The position numbers were made by a program, and so were the translations under genes. 64,000 nt of DNA from Lojkania enalia (lineage: Eukaryota; Ascomycota; Dothideomycetes; Pleosporales): assembly GCA_010094045.1 (NCBI GenBank), contig ML986619.1, forward strand, positions 291,596 through 355,595. Direction: 5' to 3'. Below the pieces are notes generated by a model. That model searched no databases. It was given only the letters and a program-made list of their open reading frames with translations, and had not been told where the DNA came from. Positions 1-11,228 of this stretch are shown here, piece by piece (the first letter of the stretch is position 1; each line of letters opens with the position of its first letter).

Positions 1-971
1 TTTATATGCATCGGGACCCTTGTTTGCTGTCTCCTCTGCCTGTTTCTTAACCACCCACTGGCCTGACCAAGAGCTGTTGAGCCTCCATTAAGTGCCAAGG
101 CTCCGGTGAGAATACCGATCTGAAACAACATCAAACGCCACCGCTGATTGCCACCGCAACTAAACGAGAGGGCTAGTTGAGAAAACAGGGAATTTTGTCA
201 GATAACACTCGTGTACCTGCATAGGCTCGGTCAGGTGAACTAATTCTTGCATAAGTCATTTCGTTTAGTTCAAACTCTCATGATCTTCCATGTTCACTTA
301 CAGACCGATAACACTGCCCGGTAAACTCGCAATATGCTCCAGTAAACTTTTCTACCCACCCTCCAAAAGTACACATTACATGCGTTATGAGACGAGATCT
401 GCAAAGAAATTGTTTTGTCCGGAAAGCTCCGCCAGTGGAGCACTGACCAAGTTACTTGCTTTTTCTCACATTGCAGCGGCGTCGTCCTGGGCCCGCGGTC
501 ACACGCCAGAGAGAGCCGATTTCCCCAGAAAATCATGGCCGTAGCTTCTGCGACGTACACGATGGGCTTTGTGAGCATGAGAGCTGCGAGTACAGATAAA
601 ACGCACTTAACCCCAAGGCAGGTTAATGCAGCAGGATCTCCTACCTCAGTCATTACCTCTTCACACAGTATAGTTTTTCGTAAGCTTATTCTTTACTGGC
701 GCTCCTTAATACCACTGTCGTTTCTGAAAATTCATTGCTTAATTTACAGGGTGTCTCCGCCCGTGGCTGTAAGGATTCCGGATCTAGTCATTATTACGGG
801 CTTTTTTCCATCACAGGAAGGTCACCGAAGAATCGCAGCAGTGTGGAGTACGTCTCGATCCGTTTTAAGTCGTTATATCTAGGTAAGGGGAGAGATACCG
901 GTCATCGACGCCAATCAGCCGCAAGCGATCGATTCCTCTTCCCCGCAAAGCCCCACGCGGTCCACATTACA
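1..971. other. Unresolved 5' edge; possible minus-strand cysteine-containing fragment
   Basis: I cannot build a gene here. On the minus strand an open frame (653 to 294) starts with a hydrophobic stretch that could be a signal peptide and has Cys residues near its end. A second minus-strand frame around 380-290 reads as a Cys-rich segment (Cys in contexts MCTF, AYCE and GQCY) and ends at a consensus GTAAGT donor. The phases of the obvious donors and acceptors between the two do not fit, so I do not call a CDS. It may be the 3' part of a small secreted protein gene running off the window, or decayed sequence. The plus-strand frame open from 735 is the 5' extension of the C2H2 gene that starts at 972. 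Confidence 0.2.
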
Positions 972-2505
972 ATGGAAGCAATGATGAGTCCTCCGATGGA
1001 ACTTAGCCGTTGGTACGAAATTTACGCGAGTGCGATGGAACTTGAGTCCTTCGAACAGGTCCAGTTGTCCAATGCTTTGCTGGCCCTAATATCCCAGAAT
1101 TCGATCACTGAAGGCCAAGTCCTACTGCCACCGACGAACATTGAGCATGGTGTGTGATAATATTCCCCCAAAAGCACCTAATTTCTAAAATTTTCTAGAT
1201 ATTACCTACGCCGCTCCGCTTGATACAGCCTTTGAACACCCGAACTCTCAAACAAGTTCCTCTCTCAGCAGTAGCGCCGCTTCCATCAGCTCCACCGAGG
1301 AGCCTCACACCGAGCCAGTGCGTCTTTTCAGTCAACCCTTGGTAGCCAGTGAGGGTGACGAGTCCCCGTGGCCGGAAGCCAGTGCATCATCTGATATTAT
1401 TCCTCTCACTACCACCCTACCTCATAATCATGTACACGAGGTCAACGATAGGAAGGCCGTGCTCGCACATAACCCATCGATGCCATTTACCTACAGCACC
1501 AATTCCACTAAGGGCCGTTTCCACTGTCCATTGTGTTTGGAGCTTGATGTTCGCGTTTCGTTCAACGCTAAACATGACTCCAAGAGGCACCTACATAACT
1601 TCCATGAAGCTAAATTCGAGTGGTTCTGCTCATCATGCTCGGAATTCTTTGACCGCGACCGGGACTTCAGGAAGCATTTTAGGAAGTGCCATCATGGCCA
1701 GTTACTTCCTCAAAACAATAGGCATTCAGTACCTGATAAGTGTGTGTATGCATGCGGCTTCACGGATTGTCGTTGGATTACTTATAATTTCAAAGACTGG
1801 TGGGATCATGTGGCTAGATGTATGAAGGAGAAACCAGTCAAAGAGTGGAGTTATACCTGGAGGATGCGCAACCTTTTGAGACACCCTCGTATTGCACCCA
1901 CTTGGAAACACATCCGGTCTCATTGGTGTGAATCGCGTGGCATCGATACGTCAAAATTGCAGTGGGACCCAAAGATCACTCGCAGCATAAGACAGCAACT
2001 TGAGAGCCATGTGTTTGAGTCCACACTCGAAGAGCTTCTTGAGAAACTGTTGGTATTGGGACTCCGGAACAGCAACCCCCGGTTGGACTCGGTTTTTCTT
2101 CCAGATCAAAAGCAGCCTACCAGCACTTCCTCCGCTGGTTACCAACCAACTCCTCCCGCAGCGGAATATTTTCCTTTTACCCAAGATACATTTCCACAGC
2201 ATGATCAAGGCCGGATGCAATTCTTCGATAAATCCTATAGCACCACCACCCTACCGCCGGAAAATATGTCATACGGCAGACGGAATGTTTTAATGACAGA
2301 TGTGCCTTCCCCGAGTAGTATAGATCCTAATACTTCTCAGGCTGGTAACTCTGCGCCTTTGGATCAAGACAACATCTCTTGGCAGAATTTTCTGTACACA
2401 GACACTTATTCTACCAACACTACGCGACCGCTACCGGACGAGCCGAATAACAGCACTGCGGGCTCATTCAGGGTTCTTCGTAGCTCTTCTAGGTGCAACT
2501 TTTGA
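972..2505 (+). CDS. C2H2-type zinc-finger protein, putative regulator (2 exons)
   Basis: Exons 972-1149 and 1199-2505 are joined across a 49-nt intron (GTGTGT donor, CTAAT branch-like site, TTTTCTAG acceptor) that keeps the frame, giving 494 aa. From about residue 165 to 270 there is a Cys/His-rich block: HCPLC with a later H..H, then CSSC followed by HFRKCHH, then a CxxxFTDC pair with a distal H. These read as two or three divergent C2H2 fingers, as in many fungal C2H2 proteins of unknown target. The flanks are Ser/Thr/Pro-rich and probably disordered. A nuclear DNA-binding role is inferred from the fingers only. The ATG at 972 has a good context (ACAATGG), but the frame is open back to an ATG at 735, so an N-terminal extension is possible. 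No neighbour suggests a target pathway. Confidence 0.7.
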
Positions 2506-3800
2506 CATAGCAGACAACAATTTGAGCAGGTAAGCCGATATTTAACTAAACCTTCTCGCTATTCACCGAAGTCTCGAACTTCAGCCACACGCTTCGCCAA
2601 TCACAAATCAGGAATCACGCTTACATTATTTTGTTTGCATTTAACTGATGAGATTAGTCCGTAACTTGCACGAGAACGCAGTCACTAGTAGGAAAAACTT
2701 TCGTCTATTGCATAATTAACAACTCTGTAACAATTTGGCTACACATCACTAATCTCATGCTTGCGTTAACATTTCTTCTTCCTCTTCTCCTCTAATTGAC
2801 TACAATTAGCAATTATGTACTTTAGTTTTGTGACTTATTATTTTTCACTTACTCTTTTCTCCAATCCGGAAACGAGACATCGTCACGGACTGGATTAGGG
2901 TTCTAAATGGATCGGAAAAGTGGCTCTGGGTTATAGAAGGTACTGTGGAATAGCCAAGGGTTTGGAAATACTGGCTCTGGACGTGACTGTTTTAAAGTTC
3001 AAATTCTTGTTTCCTTCAGCTTTCATCTCTGCCTTCCAACATTGTCTCTTGCTATTCATTCTCGGTTTACATCTAATCTCCTAAAGATGGCTCTTGAAAT
3101 TAATTTTATACCAGTTCACTATTCTAAGCCACGAAACCATGGACACCAACATTGCTCTCTCGCAATTGCGCGTGATGGTCTGACATCTAAGGATCCCCCG
3201 CTAGCACTTAGTAGTTTGTGCAAGCACAGCCTTTCGGAGGGCATGCGAAGCCTATAAGACTTTCAATAAGTGGCTACGCATTATATTCGTCATACACTCA
3301 CTAGGATATATTACACATCCGGAGTAACCAGTTGCTCTACAGTTTTGACCCCTTGCTCCACAATCTGTGGAACACGTTAATATGGCCGAGACATCTGAAG
3401 GGGCCTACATTGTACTTTTCGTTTCACACGGCCCTGTATATTCAGGGTACACACCGTACTGCTTCTCACAGTCTGTCTGTCGATCTTGCAGTTCTATCGA
3501 TGCATCTAGAGCTAGAGCATTGACATTCACAACTAAGAGGGCAGCGCCCAAAAGCAATGACTGAGATACGCGCATGTTTTATTCCAATGATATTTAGCAC
3601 AGTGACTAGAACAAGTACAACGTGAAGAAGAGGATGAAGCCCCCTCATCGCATGAGCCGGCTTTTATAATTGCCGCCAAGCTGGGGGATATTTCTCTAAG
3701 AAAGCTATATTGATCGCAGTTCTTGTCCCTCGCCAATCTCATTGCCACGACACCAAAACTAGATACCCGTATAGTAAACTTAATCGCCAAAGTTGATCGG
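2506..3800. other. Intergenic; no gene recognised
   Basis: Open frames here are short (at most about 85 codons), overlap one another and have no recognisable motif. The stretch holds the 3' flank of the C2H2 gene and of the convergent minus-strand secreted-protein gene. Confidence 0.5.
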
Positions 3801-4156
3801 TTAGAAATCCGTGCATGAGCAGCCCTTTAAAGGACATTGGACATCTATCTGTGTAAGCGCTTGAGTGGTCCCCCGGATGCTGTATACTTACTTGGAAAGC
3901 CTACGCAGCCGCTAAAACCTTCATCGAGGCAATTTCTTCCACTAGCTCCGCAGTCTGGCGAATAGATGAGCTTAGTGCTATTATTCTAGTGAGTATTTAT
4001 ATTGCGCTTACTTGTCGCTTCGCAGGGACCGGAAAAGGCCTCGAAATCGCCATAGACAGAGCAATCCACTTGGCGACTTTCCAGATTGATCAAACACCGT
4101 GCATTCACATAGGCCATAAAAGTAAGGGTCGTAGTTAGAAGAGAGAGAAGTTGCAT
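3801..4156 (-). CDS. Small secreted cysteine-rich protein (3 exons)
   Basis: On the minus strand, exons 4156-4012, 3954-3892 and 3844-3801 join in frame across introns of 57 nt (GTAAGC...CCAG) and 47 nt (GTAAGT...ATAG), giving 83 aa. The N-terminus, MQLLSLLTTTLTFMAYVNA, is a clear signal peptide. The mature part, about 64 aa, has nine Cys: one just after the predicted cleavage site, then VDC, GPC, TNC, RNC, SGC, VQC, KGC and SC, ending CTDF-stop. This is the usual profile of fungal effector-like or antimicrobial secreted proteins with disulfides, but I do not recognise a named family. A TATA-like ACTTAAGG lies roughly 90 bp upstream. Splice phases, a signal peptide and in-frame Cys spacing all agree. 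The third acceptor is the least certain: CACAG four bases upstream would give a longer frame. The second secreted protein at 46107-46543 has similar Cys spacing. Confidence 0.72.
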
Positions 4157-6746
4157 CGTGAATCAGGACTGAACGAAGGGGATTGTGGGAAGGACTGGAG
4201 AAGCAACAGCACCCTGAAGAACGAGAGATGAAGCCTCGCCCCCCTTAAGTATCCACCGCTCCGCTCAACACCGTCGTAGGCTCTGGCTTGCCTGCTCTAA
4301 AGGCATGATCCCTCCCTCTACCATACCTGTGCCGCCCCGCCCTCACACCATCGCAGCAGCTGTCACACTTCTCCTACCCACCTCTCACTCGCTTACGCTT
4401 GGCCGCATCTGTCGAGTCTGAATACCCACGTCCAAGATAGCTAAGATCCATGATCAAGATAGGGATATCTAGCATACATTGTTTCTGCATCTGCGCCCAA
4501 GAAATTTAGTCGCTAGCTTGAGTTTCAACGTTTGCCAAACAACTTGCGAGTATGGGATTTGGGCCAGACTACTGAGGCTATTGGCGCCCGGTCAAGAGGC
4601 TTGGTGCTGCTTGGCAATCTTGGGTATAAGTGGGGTACATGGATCCCCATCTACGTGGTGTTGCAAATGCTCAGGGACAAGGCGGGGGCTGTGACGACCG
4701 CGCGGTGACGTCGAGTTGGCTTATCGATATGTATGCTGTGCCTACGTTTCGGGCTTGGGGATGGTGGAGCGGAGGGCGGAGACGCTCCGTAGGCTTAGAG
4801 GGGAATGGGATTTCGGTTGTATGACAGCTGATACAGAGTTTATTTGGATACGCTTCTTCGAGTGCTGTATAGGTGGGTGGTTATCATAATTCCTTGCTCT
4901 TAGAAGGCTATCTTGATGTCGATCTGTAATTGTCGTGCCTGCGGCTCGGATCGGCTCGACGAACTATGTTGTATCTTCTAAGACCAGATTATTTCTCTCT
5001 CGAAATCATCGTATTCTCCTGATATTTTAAATTGCCTCCGAATATTATAATACCCCATGCTCCATGCAGACTAACCACCAACGTCGGAAGGATCACTTTG
5101 TATTTTTACCGCCGCAAGGCTCTCACGTGCGGTGTACCGTCGTTTGCTTCTTGAATTCTTCTCCAAGTAGGAAATCTAGATTCGTGAAGTTATTTATTTC
5201 CTTGTCCGTTTACGGCTTCAAGTAAGCACCCTAGTCTCTTTCTGCTCTCACCCTTCTGCAGAACTCGTTCTGTACATGCATTTTGATCAAATCCAGATTC
5301 TTCGCCAAACGTCTCAACTTTGTAAGTCCTGCGCTGCTTTTCGCCTTAAGAAAACATAGTAGGATATCAATGGGCGCAGCATCTTAGAAAATGCAACGCC
5401 GAGCTTCCAGCCTCGCTTCGCCTCGCCTTGCACTTAGTGAGAGACCAGCTTTCGCGCAAATCTTGGACATATCTAAAACCGTTCACGCTGCAGGCTCCGA
5501 GAAACCAAGTATTTAATCTTAAAGGCAACCACTTGGGTCTTGCACGCAGCCGGATGCCTTTGTAAACTGCGTAGGGGCCACTCTGGTTGTTGTCGTCCTC
5601 CGGCTTCAGGTCGGCGCCCCCATTCCGATTGGGGATTTTGGAGCCTTGGCCATCCTTTCGAGTTGGACTATGTAAATGCGATGCATATTATTCTTATAAA
5701 GAGCCAAGTCTGATTGCAGTTTCCATCTCCGTCTCTTGTACTCTGTCGCATGGCTTATGGTATATGCGTGATCTTAGCCTTTTCTATTCGAATCTTCTGT
5801 GTTGTTTGAAGACTAATTAGTCCGACTCTTACTACTTCAGATATGCTGAAAGCGGGGTAATGGGTGTCCACTATTTGTTTCCGTAGGTGGCTTTGTTGCA
5901 GACTTGTAAACCCAAGATATGTGGTCGGACCCCTAAGACAAGAGATGTTTCGCTATTGACAAAACGATACTCTTTTGGGGACATGATTATCATGTGAAAT
6001 AGTTAGTGGTTTCGTTAGAGGTGTGGGGTAGTGAAACGGGAGGTCCGACTTGGCGCTAGGTCGGGCTCGCAGCCTGAACTTAACGGAGGGATAGAAAACA
6101 GATTGGTATGGATGCATATATAGGGACTCGCGATTCAAGAGGGATTATGTTTGTGATTGGTTCGGTAGTAGAGGAGTAAAATCGATCCTTCCGCAAAAAG
6201 CTCTCACGCCGCTCTCAACCTGTATTAAGAATATTAGGTATAAATGGGTTGTCTCTCGGCAAACATTTCAATGTCTACGTTTTGTTCTTCGTTCCATGGG
6301 ACCTTGATTTCACCTTGCCGCACATGGTAGTATTGACTTACCCCGCGTTCTTCTGGCGCCGAGGAACTTACACAGCCGGCTCTGATCATCGATTGGTTGA
6401 CTACGGATGAGTCTCTGGTAGCGGATGATAACGCCTAAGCAATGCAGTTGTATGTTCGCGGACGGGCGGGTTATAAGAGTTGTTCTTGAGATGTTCGGGT
6501 GGCATTGGCCCGGGATTGGGGGAAAAATCTCCGCATGACTGTTGATCATCCCTCCCAAGGTTGGAGATGAAGACGATCCCCAGGTTTTCCCCCCAGCTTT
6601 GGCTCCTCGGTTTCTAGTATCGGCAGGTGTCATTAGATGTTACCATGGTGCGCTCTTATAACCAACGGAGCGCCTTCCGCTCCTCTACTGTCCTGTCTTT
6701 CATATCTTCGTCTACATGCAGCTCAGAAGAGCTTTGAGCTGGAATC
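4157..6746. other. Long intergenic stretch; no gene recognised
   Basis: About 2.6 kb between the divergent secreted-protein gene and the FHS permease. It has pyrimidine-rich patches at 4250-4400 and 5220-5340 that look promoter-like. No open frame has a recognisable motif; the longest, on the minus strand at 6633-6310, is low-complexity and has no family signature. I see no RNA gene. Confidence 0.5.
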
Positions 6747-8123
6747 ATGAAGTTTTTCAAGAAGAATTCGCTGAAGATTAGCGACGACAAGAGGACGCGA
6801 GCAGCAGAGCTTTCTTTGCGCGAATCTATTTACCCCCTCTGCCTCGTCACAGTCCTTTTCTTTCTTTGGGTAGGCGGCAGTGCGCACCATGTTAGTTTCC
6901 GCTCATTAAACTTGTAGGGATTCTCATATGGCCTTCTCGATACCCTCAACAAGCATTTCCAAGAAGCGCTTGACATTACGCGCTCACGTTCCTCGGGCCT
7001 CCAGGCAGCCTACTTTGGTGCATACCCGCTTGCTTCTCTAGGCCATGCGAATTGGATTCTCAGACACTACGGGTATAAGCTAGTATTCATATGGGGTCTC
7101 GTGCTCTACGGCGTTGGCTCTCTGATTGCCTGGCCTTGCATCCTTCATCGAAGCTTCGGTGGCTTTTGTGCCGCAATTTTCATCATCGGAAATGGTCTAG
7201 GATCACTCGAGACTGCAGCAAACCCTTATATCACCGTTTGCGGACCTCCTAGGTACTCTGAAATCCGAATCAACATCGCCCAAGCGTTTAATGGCATCGG
7301 AACTGTGGTTGCGCCGGTGCTTGGGTCATATGTGTTTTTCAAACATACTGGGACAGACCAGAAATCGCTGGAAAATGTACAGTGGGTGTACCTTGCTATC
7401 GCCTGTTTCGTCTTCCTTCTAGCGGTCGTCTTCTACTTCTCACCAATTCCTGAAATCACAGATGCCGACATGGCTTTCCAGGCCCAAGAGACGCACGCTG
7501 GTACAGACGGGAGGCCGTTTCGAAAACAATACCGTCTATTCCACGCTACTCTTGCCCAATTCTGCTACACCGGCGCACAAGTCGCCATTGCCGGGGCATT
7601 CATCAACTATGTTACAGAAACACGCGGCAACACTGACTCTTCTCTGGGCGCACAGTTCCTTGCTGGTGCTCAGGGCGCGTTTGCGCTGGGTCGATTCGCG
7701 GGATCCGCGTTGATGAAGTTCGTCAGACCCCGCTGGATCTTTTTCGTCTACATGACCTTGTGTATTGTATTCATTGCACCGAGTATCACTCAACGTGGTA
7801 ACACGGGCATGTCGATGCTCTACCTCACACTCTTCTTCGAATCCATCATCTTTCCAACAATCGTCGCGCTCGGGATGAGAGGATTAGGAAAATACACAAA
7901 GAGGGGCTCTGGGTTCATTATCGCCGGAGTCTCTGGCGGTGCGGTTGTACCACCTATTCTCTTTGCAGCAGCCGATTCTGCGGATTCGACGGCGACGGCG
8001 ATGTCGGTTCCTCTCGCTTTCTTTGTTGTTGCATGGACATATGCAATTGCCGTTAACTTTGTCCCTGCATACCGTGATGTGGCAGACAAGTTTACCGTAG
8101 TAACTATGTCCAGGGACTTTTAA
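6747..8123 (+). CDS. MFS sugar permease, FHS (L-fucose:H+ symporter) family
   Basis: Exons 6747-6869 and 6918-8123 are joined across a 48-nt intron (GTAGGC...TTGTAG, phase 0), giving 442 aa. TM1 is split by the intron: LCLVTVLFFLW is followed by GFSYGLLDTLNKHFQ. The second half of that, with the following Q-AAYFGAYPLAS and the later GNGLGSLETAANPY, is the typical signature of the FHS/fucose permease and fungal glucose/galactose transporter group (TC 2.A.1.7). About 12 membrane segments can be read along the chain, with a hydrophilic loop in the middle (around residues 235-265). It should be a plasma-membrane proton-coupled sugar importer; the substrate cannot be told from sequence. The ATG at 6747 is the first in frame and leaves a short basic cytosolic N-terminus. 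The nearby Pogo element starts about 100 bp downstream and does not break it. Confidence 0.88.
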
Positions 8124-8280
8124 CTTCTTTTTGGGAGGTTTTATCATTTTATGTTTTGTAGATTCTAAAATTTGTAATAACTAAATAGGCCTGAAAATAG
8201 ACTTATATACATTCTATTAACGTAGTTTACAAGCGAGTCGCGTACTTTTGTTAAGTCATACCCTACCTACTTACAACGCG

Positions 8281-9360
8281 ATGCGGCAACCACCTCAACC
8301 TCAATCAATCTATCAAGGCCAGATATCGCTGGCTATCTCAGCCATCAATTAAGATCATATTTAGAGCGTATGAAACGCTGCAGCTACCTATAGCATCCCC
8401 TAAACGACACTTAGAGATGTCGTGTATCAGGCAGCATCAATTGCTGAGGCAAATATTGATGTATTGAAGGAGGGTAGGTGGCCTGCCTGGGCAGAGGCTG
8501 GCAGTGACGAGACTGTATAGGCCTGAAAACAGACCAACTATAATAGGATAGTGGAAACACGTGACAAGAGACCGACGCGCTGGTAGATCTTCACGACGCG
8601 ATTGCGAGCCCTTCTAAGAAGCTTACGAAGCTAGAGGAATCGACTATTATTCAGCATATGCTAGACCTATCTTCTCGCGGATATCCTCCTATAATCGATA
8701 GTGTGCGAGATATAGCCATCTATTTGCTCAGAGCTTGCTCTACTGACTATGTTAGTAAAAACTGGCCAGCAAACTTTATTAATCGCATTCCTGAGCCCAA
8801 AACATGCTTCTGTCGAGAATACGACTACCAGCGAGCTCTCTGTGGGGACTCAAAGGTTATTAGTAGCTGGTGTGACCTAGTACGTAATACTTAAGCAAAG
8901 TATAGTATTGCCAATAACGGTATCTGCAATTTCGACGAGACGGGCTTCCAGAAAGTTATCCCATCTACTAGTAAGGTAGTCACTGGTGCTGAGCTATCAG
9001 GTAGTCAACTAAAATTACTGCAGCTAGGCGATCGTGAATAGGTAACATTTATTTAGGCTATCAGCGCTGATGGCTCATTTATGTGCGCTGCTTCAGTGTC
9101 AGGTTGGTCAGTTTCAGGAAGCAAATAAGGCTCTATCGCAGCGCAAAAAGCGACCAAAAAAGGCTCTAAAGGAGCAAGGTAGTCCTACTAAGACTAAAGC
9201 TGCCGAGATAGTTTCCTAAAAAGAGGTGGATAAGTAGCTGGGAAATGAAGTGCGCGCAAGTAGGAAGCGCAGAAAAGTCGGCACGCCGCACCAGAAGCGC
9301 TGCAGTCGCTGCAGCAAGCCTGCACATAACGCTAGAACTTGCGCAGTAGCAGATAAATAG
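8281..9360 (+). pseudogene. Pogo/Fot1 transposase relic (CENP-B-like HTH plus zinc knuckle)
   Basis: An ATG at 8281 opens a frame with a psq-like helix-turn-helix (ISLAISAI, later TYSIP.TTLRD), cut at 8417 by the nested element. The frame resumes at 8572 and includes the CENP-B-type second HTH region (IIQHMLDLSSRGYPPIIDSV, then NWPANFINRIPE). The DDE core survives only as NFDETGF near 8925-8945. After that a large piece is missing, and the basic C-terminus ends in a CX2CX4HX4C zinc knuckle (CSRCSKPAHNARTC, about 9300-9345). Stops and frame changes occur throughout. Domain order is that of fungal Fot1/Pogo transposases of about 500 aa. Confidence 0.8.
8418..8566. mobile_element. Short TG...CA element (solo LTR or TRIM-like), copy 1
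   Basis: A 149-bp unit starting TGTCGTGTATCAGG and ending AACACGTGACA, bounded by the perfect 5-bp direct repeat AGAGA (8413-8417 and 8567-8571). It sits inside the HTH-coding part of the Pogo transposase. TG...CA ends with a 5-bp duplication are the mark of LTR-retrotransposon integration, so this is probably a solo LTR or a tiny LTR element. A second copy lies at 30267-30419. Confidence 0.75.
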
Positions 9361-9471
9361 CATATTTATCTCCTATAAAAATAAAATACTAACATCTACT
9401 AGTGTTGCCGCGATATATGCCTTAAATATAAAGATGGCTGATGAGGTGGGCGACTCGCTTGTGAACTACGT

Positions 9472-9994
9472 TACGGTCGTTCGAATTGTATTAAATATTA
9501 AGGCAGCATACTTCTCGCTATGTATTTAGCCTCTTTAAGTATCTGAGAAGGCTAATTTCACTTGATTCTCGTCCTAGGCTATATCATTATTGTTTCGTTG
9601 TTATATCATCGTTGAAAGCCAACGAGTTGCGTTTTACTAATGGGTGGACCGCTCGCTTTTAAGGTACGTCATTCTTTAGCTATGGCAGTAATTTTTCTTG
9701 ATTCTCCTGGTTTCAACGATTACAGAGCTGCTAGTGCCTCATCAATACGATACATATTGGTGAAGTTATTAATTTTTATAAAATTGTTAAAATCTGGCTT
9801 TATGAGGCCGTGTATCCACTGAGTCATCTTGGTAAAGCCACAATTGCGCCCATACTACCCAAATCAAACATGAGGTTATTTAGGTCAATATAAATAATAA
9901 ATAATTGTGAAAATTCAGTTGATGAATCTTTAGGATAGGCAGAATTGATTGGCGTGGTCTATTTATTCGCGAAATCGCCATGGAAGTTTTATTT
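9472..9994. other. Intergenic; no gene recognised
   Basis: AT-rich spacer between the Pogo element and the STAND relic. One 60-codon open frame (9640-9822) has no recognisable motif. Confidence 0.4.
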
Positions 9995-10680
9995 GCCTAC
10001 CTTGCCGATTTCGGGTAGTATGCAGTCCTCCACTTCAACTTCTGGCAGATCAACATCGATAAGATCTATTCGAAGGGATCGATGGAGACTCTACAGTTTT
10101 AGAACCAGTCCAGATGGGTTGCTAAGGTCTCGAATTCCTACAATGGATCGACTCGGCCGAGTCAAAGGTTCTGGCTATCTAGGGACACTCTGAACTTGAG
10201 CCTATCTCGCGTATGTCACTCCTAGTTACGCCCCTGATTCCGAAATTAAATACAAGTAACAATGTCTTAGTGTTACTGTTCCGCGGTCTACACACCGGTA
10301 GTCGATTTTCTGATTCTGAGGAACCCAGTCGTCTTCTTTTTATCATACGAGCGCTGTTGATCCAGATCTTGAACAGAACGAGCATTGACTGGAACGAAGG
10401 TAACGATGGTCTCTCATTGTTGTCTCCAAAACCAGAGGAGATGATGAGACTAAAACTGGGGTCTTTTTCGGCCTACATGAAGTTGATTAGCCACCTCATT
10501 GCTACTTTGAGAGAACAATTCGCAGCCATCTTCATTATCCTTGACGGCATCGACTATTACAATATAACCTGGGAGAAAGAGGTTAGATAAATGGTAAAAA
10601 GTTTTTGCAGTCTGATACGCGATAGACTCAACTGGAGTCCTCAAGGTTACATTTTCGGCTGCAACGCATTTCAATAGCCC
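9995..10680 (+). pseudogene. STAND/NACHT-like NTPase relic
   Basis: The plus-strand frame from 10213 reads VLVLLFRGLHTGSRFSDSEE, then a conserved-looking helical stretch with RALLIQIL, and then FIILDGIDYY near 10525-10560, a Walker-B-like strand. This order (LSFFCGLHT-like, RSLL-QLL, ILDGIS-Y) is the one seen in a family of fungal NTPase proteins related to STAND/NACHT ATPases. A stop follows at about 10588, after which the same frame continues with a plausible WMVKSF..LI-like stretch and GYIFG. There is no start codon, no P-loop and no C-terminal part, so I read it as a broken fragment. The assignment rests on remembered family patterns, so confidence is moderate. Confidence 0.45.
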
Positions 10681-11228
10681 ATAGGCTAGAGAAGATAATA
10701 GTATAGAAGTTAGTTGATGTTCTAGACGAGATGAATGGGAAGGGTGAGAGTTTTGAAGAGTTGAATTTGCGATTGGCCGAGAAAGTTCGGTATCTATGGA
10801 ATTAATGGTGAAATATGGCACTTACGAGAATCTAGGGTCTGTTGAGCGTCAAAGGAGCAGGAACAAAGTGTTAGCCATATCTCGGATTTAGCTTGTTAGT
10901 CAAGTAGAGATGAACCCTTACCATGTAGCGAAGTATATTTTCACACCATGTCGAGGTGATTGATTATATGGTGAGGATATTAAGGACGATGCTGTCCTGT
11001 CAACATGTGCACTAGCGCCTTGTGCACTCTAGCTGTGCTTTGAGTGTAGTTGACGATATGGCTCTTCCGTATCGCAACAGACATCTGGCGTAAGGACCAC
11101 AAAATTTAAAGAGCTTCAAACCATTACTGGACTCCTGGAGTTTCCAATTGTACATTAGTCATATAGTCATAGTGGTGCGTACATTTGAGTCGCGAGTAGA
11201 GAATGACTCACTCAAGGTATCAACTAAC
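10681..11228. other. Intergenic; no gene recognised
   Basis: Spacer between the STAND relic and the left inverted repeat of the 1.9-kb element. I see nothing coding. Confidence 0.4.

Larger units (their letters stand above)
8220..9471 (+). mobile_element. Pogo/Fot1-like DNA transposon, non-autonomous
   Basis: Terminal inverted repeats ACGTAGTTTACAAGCGAGTC... (8220-8241) and its complement (9450-9471) match at 21 of 22 positions and are flanked by TA on both sides (8218-8219, 9472-9473), the target duplication of the Tc1/mariner/Pogo superfamily. The interior holds a decayed transposase on the plus strand, interrupted by a separate 149-bp insertion (8418-8566), with most of the DDE domain deleted. 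It cannot move by itself. Confidence 0.85.

Noticed and set aside
2890..2905. TTAGGG as telomere trace
   Set aside because: Only one copy; no tandem array.
6310..6633. 107-aa minus-strand frame upstream of the sugar permease
   Set aside because: Low-complexity composition, no motif, no splice continuation, and it lies in the likely promoter of the permease.
7536..8147. Minus-strand open frames over the permease
   Set aside because: Shadows of the plus-strand coding frame.
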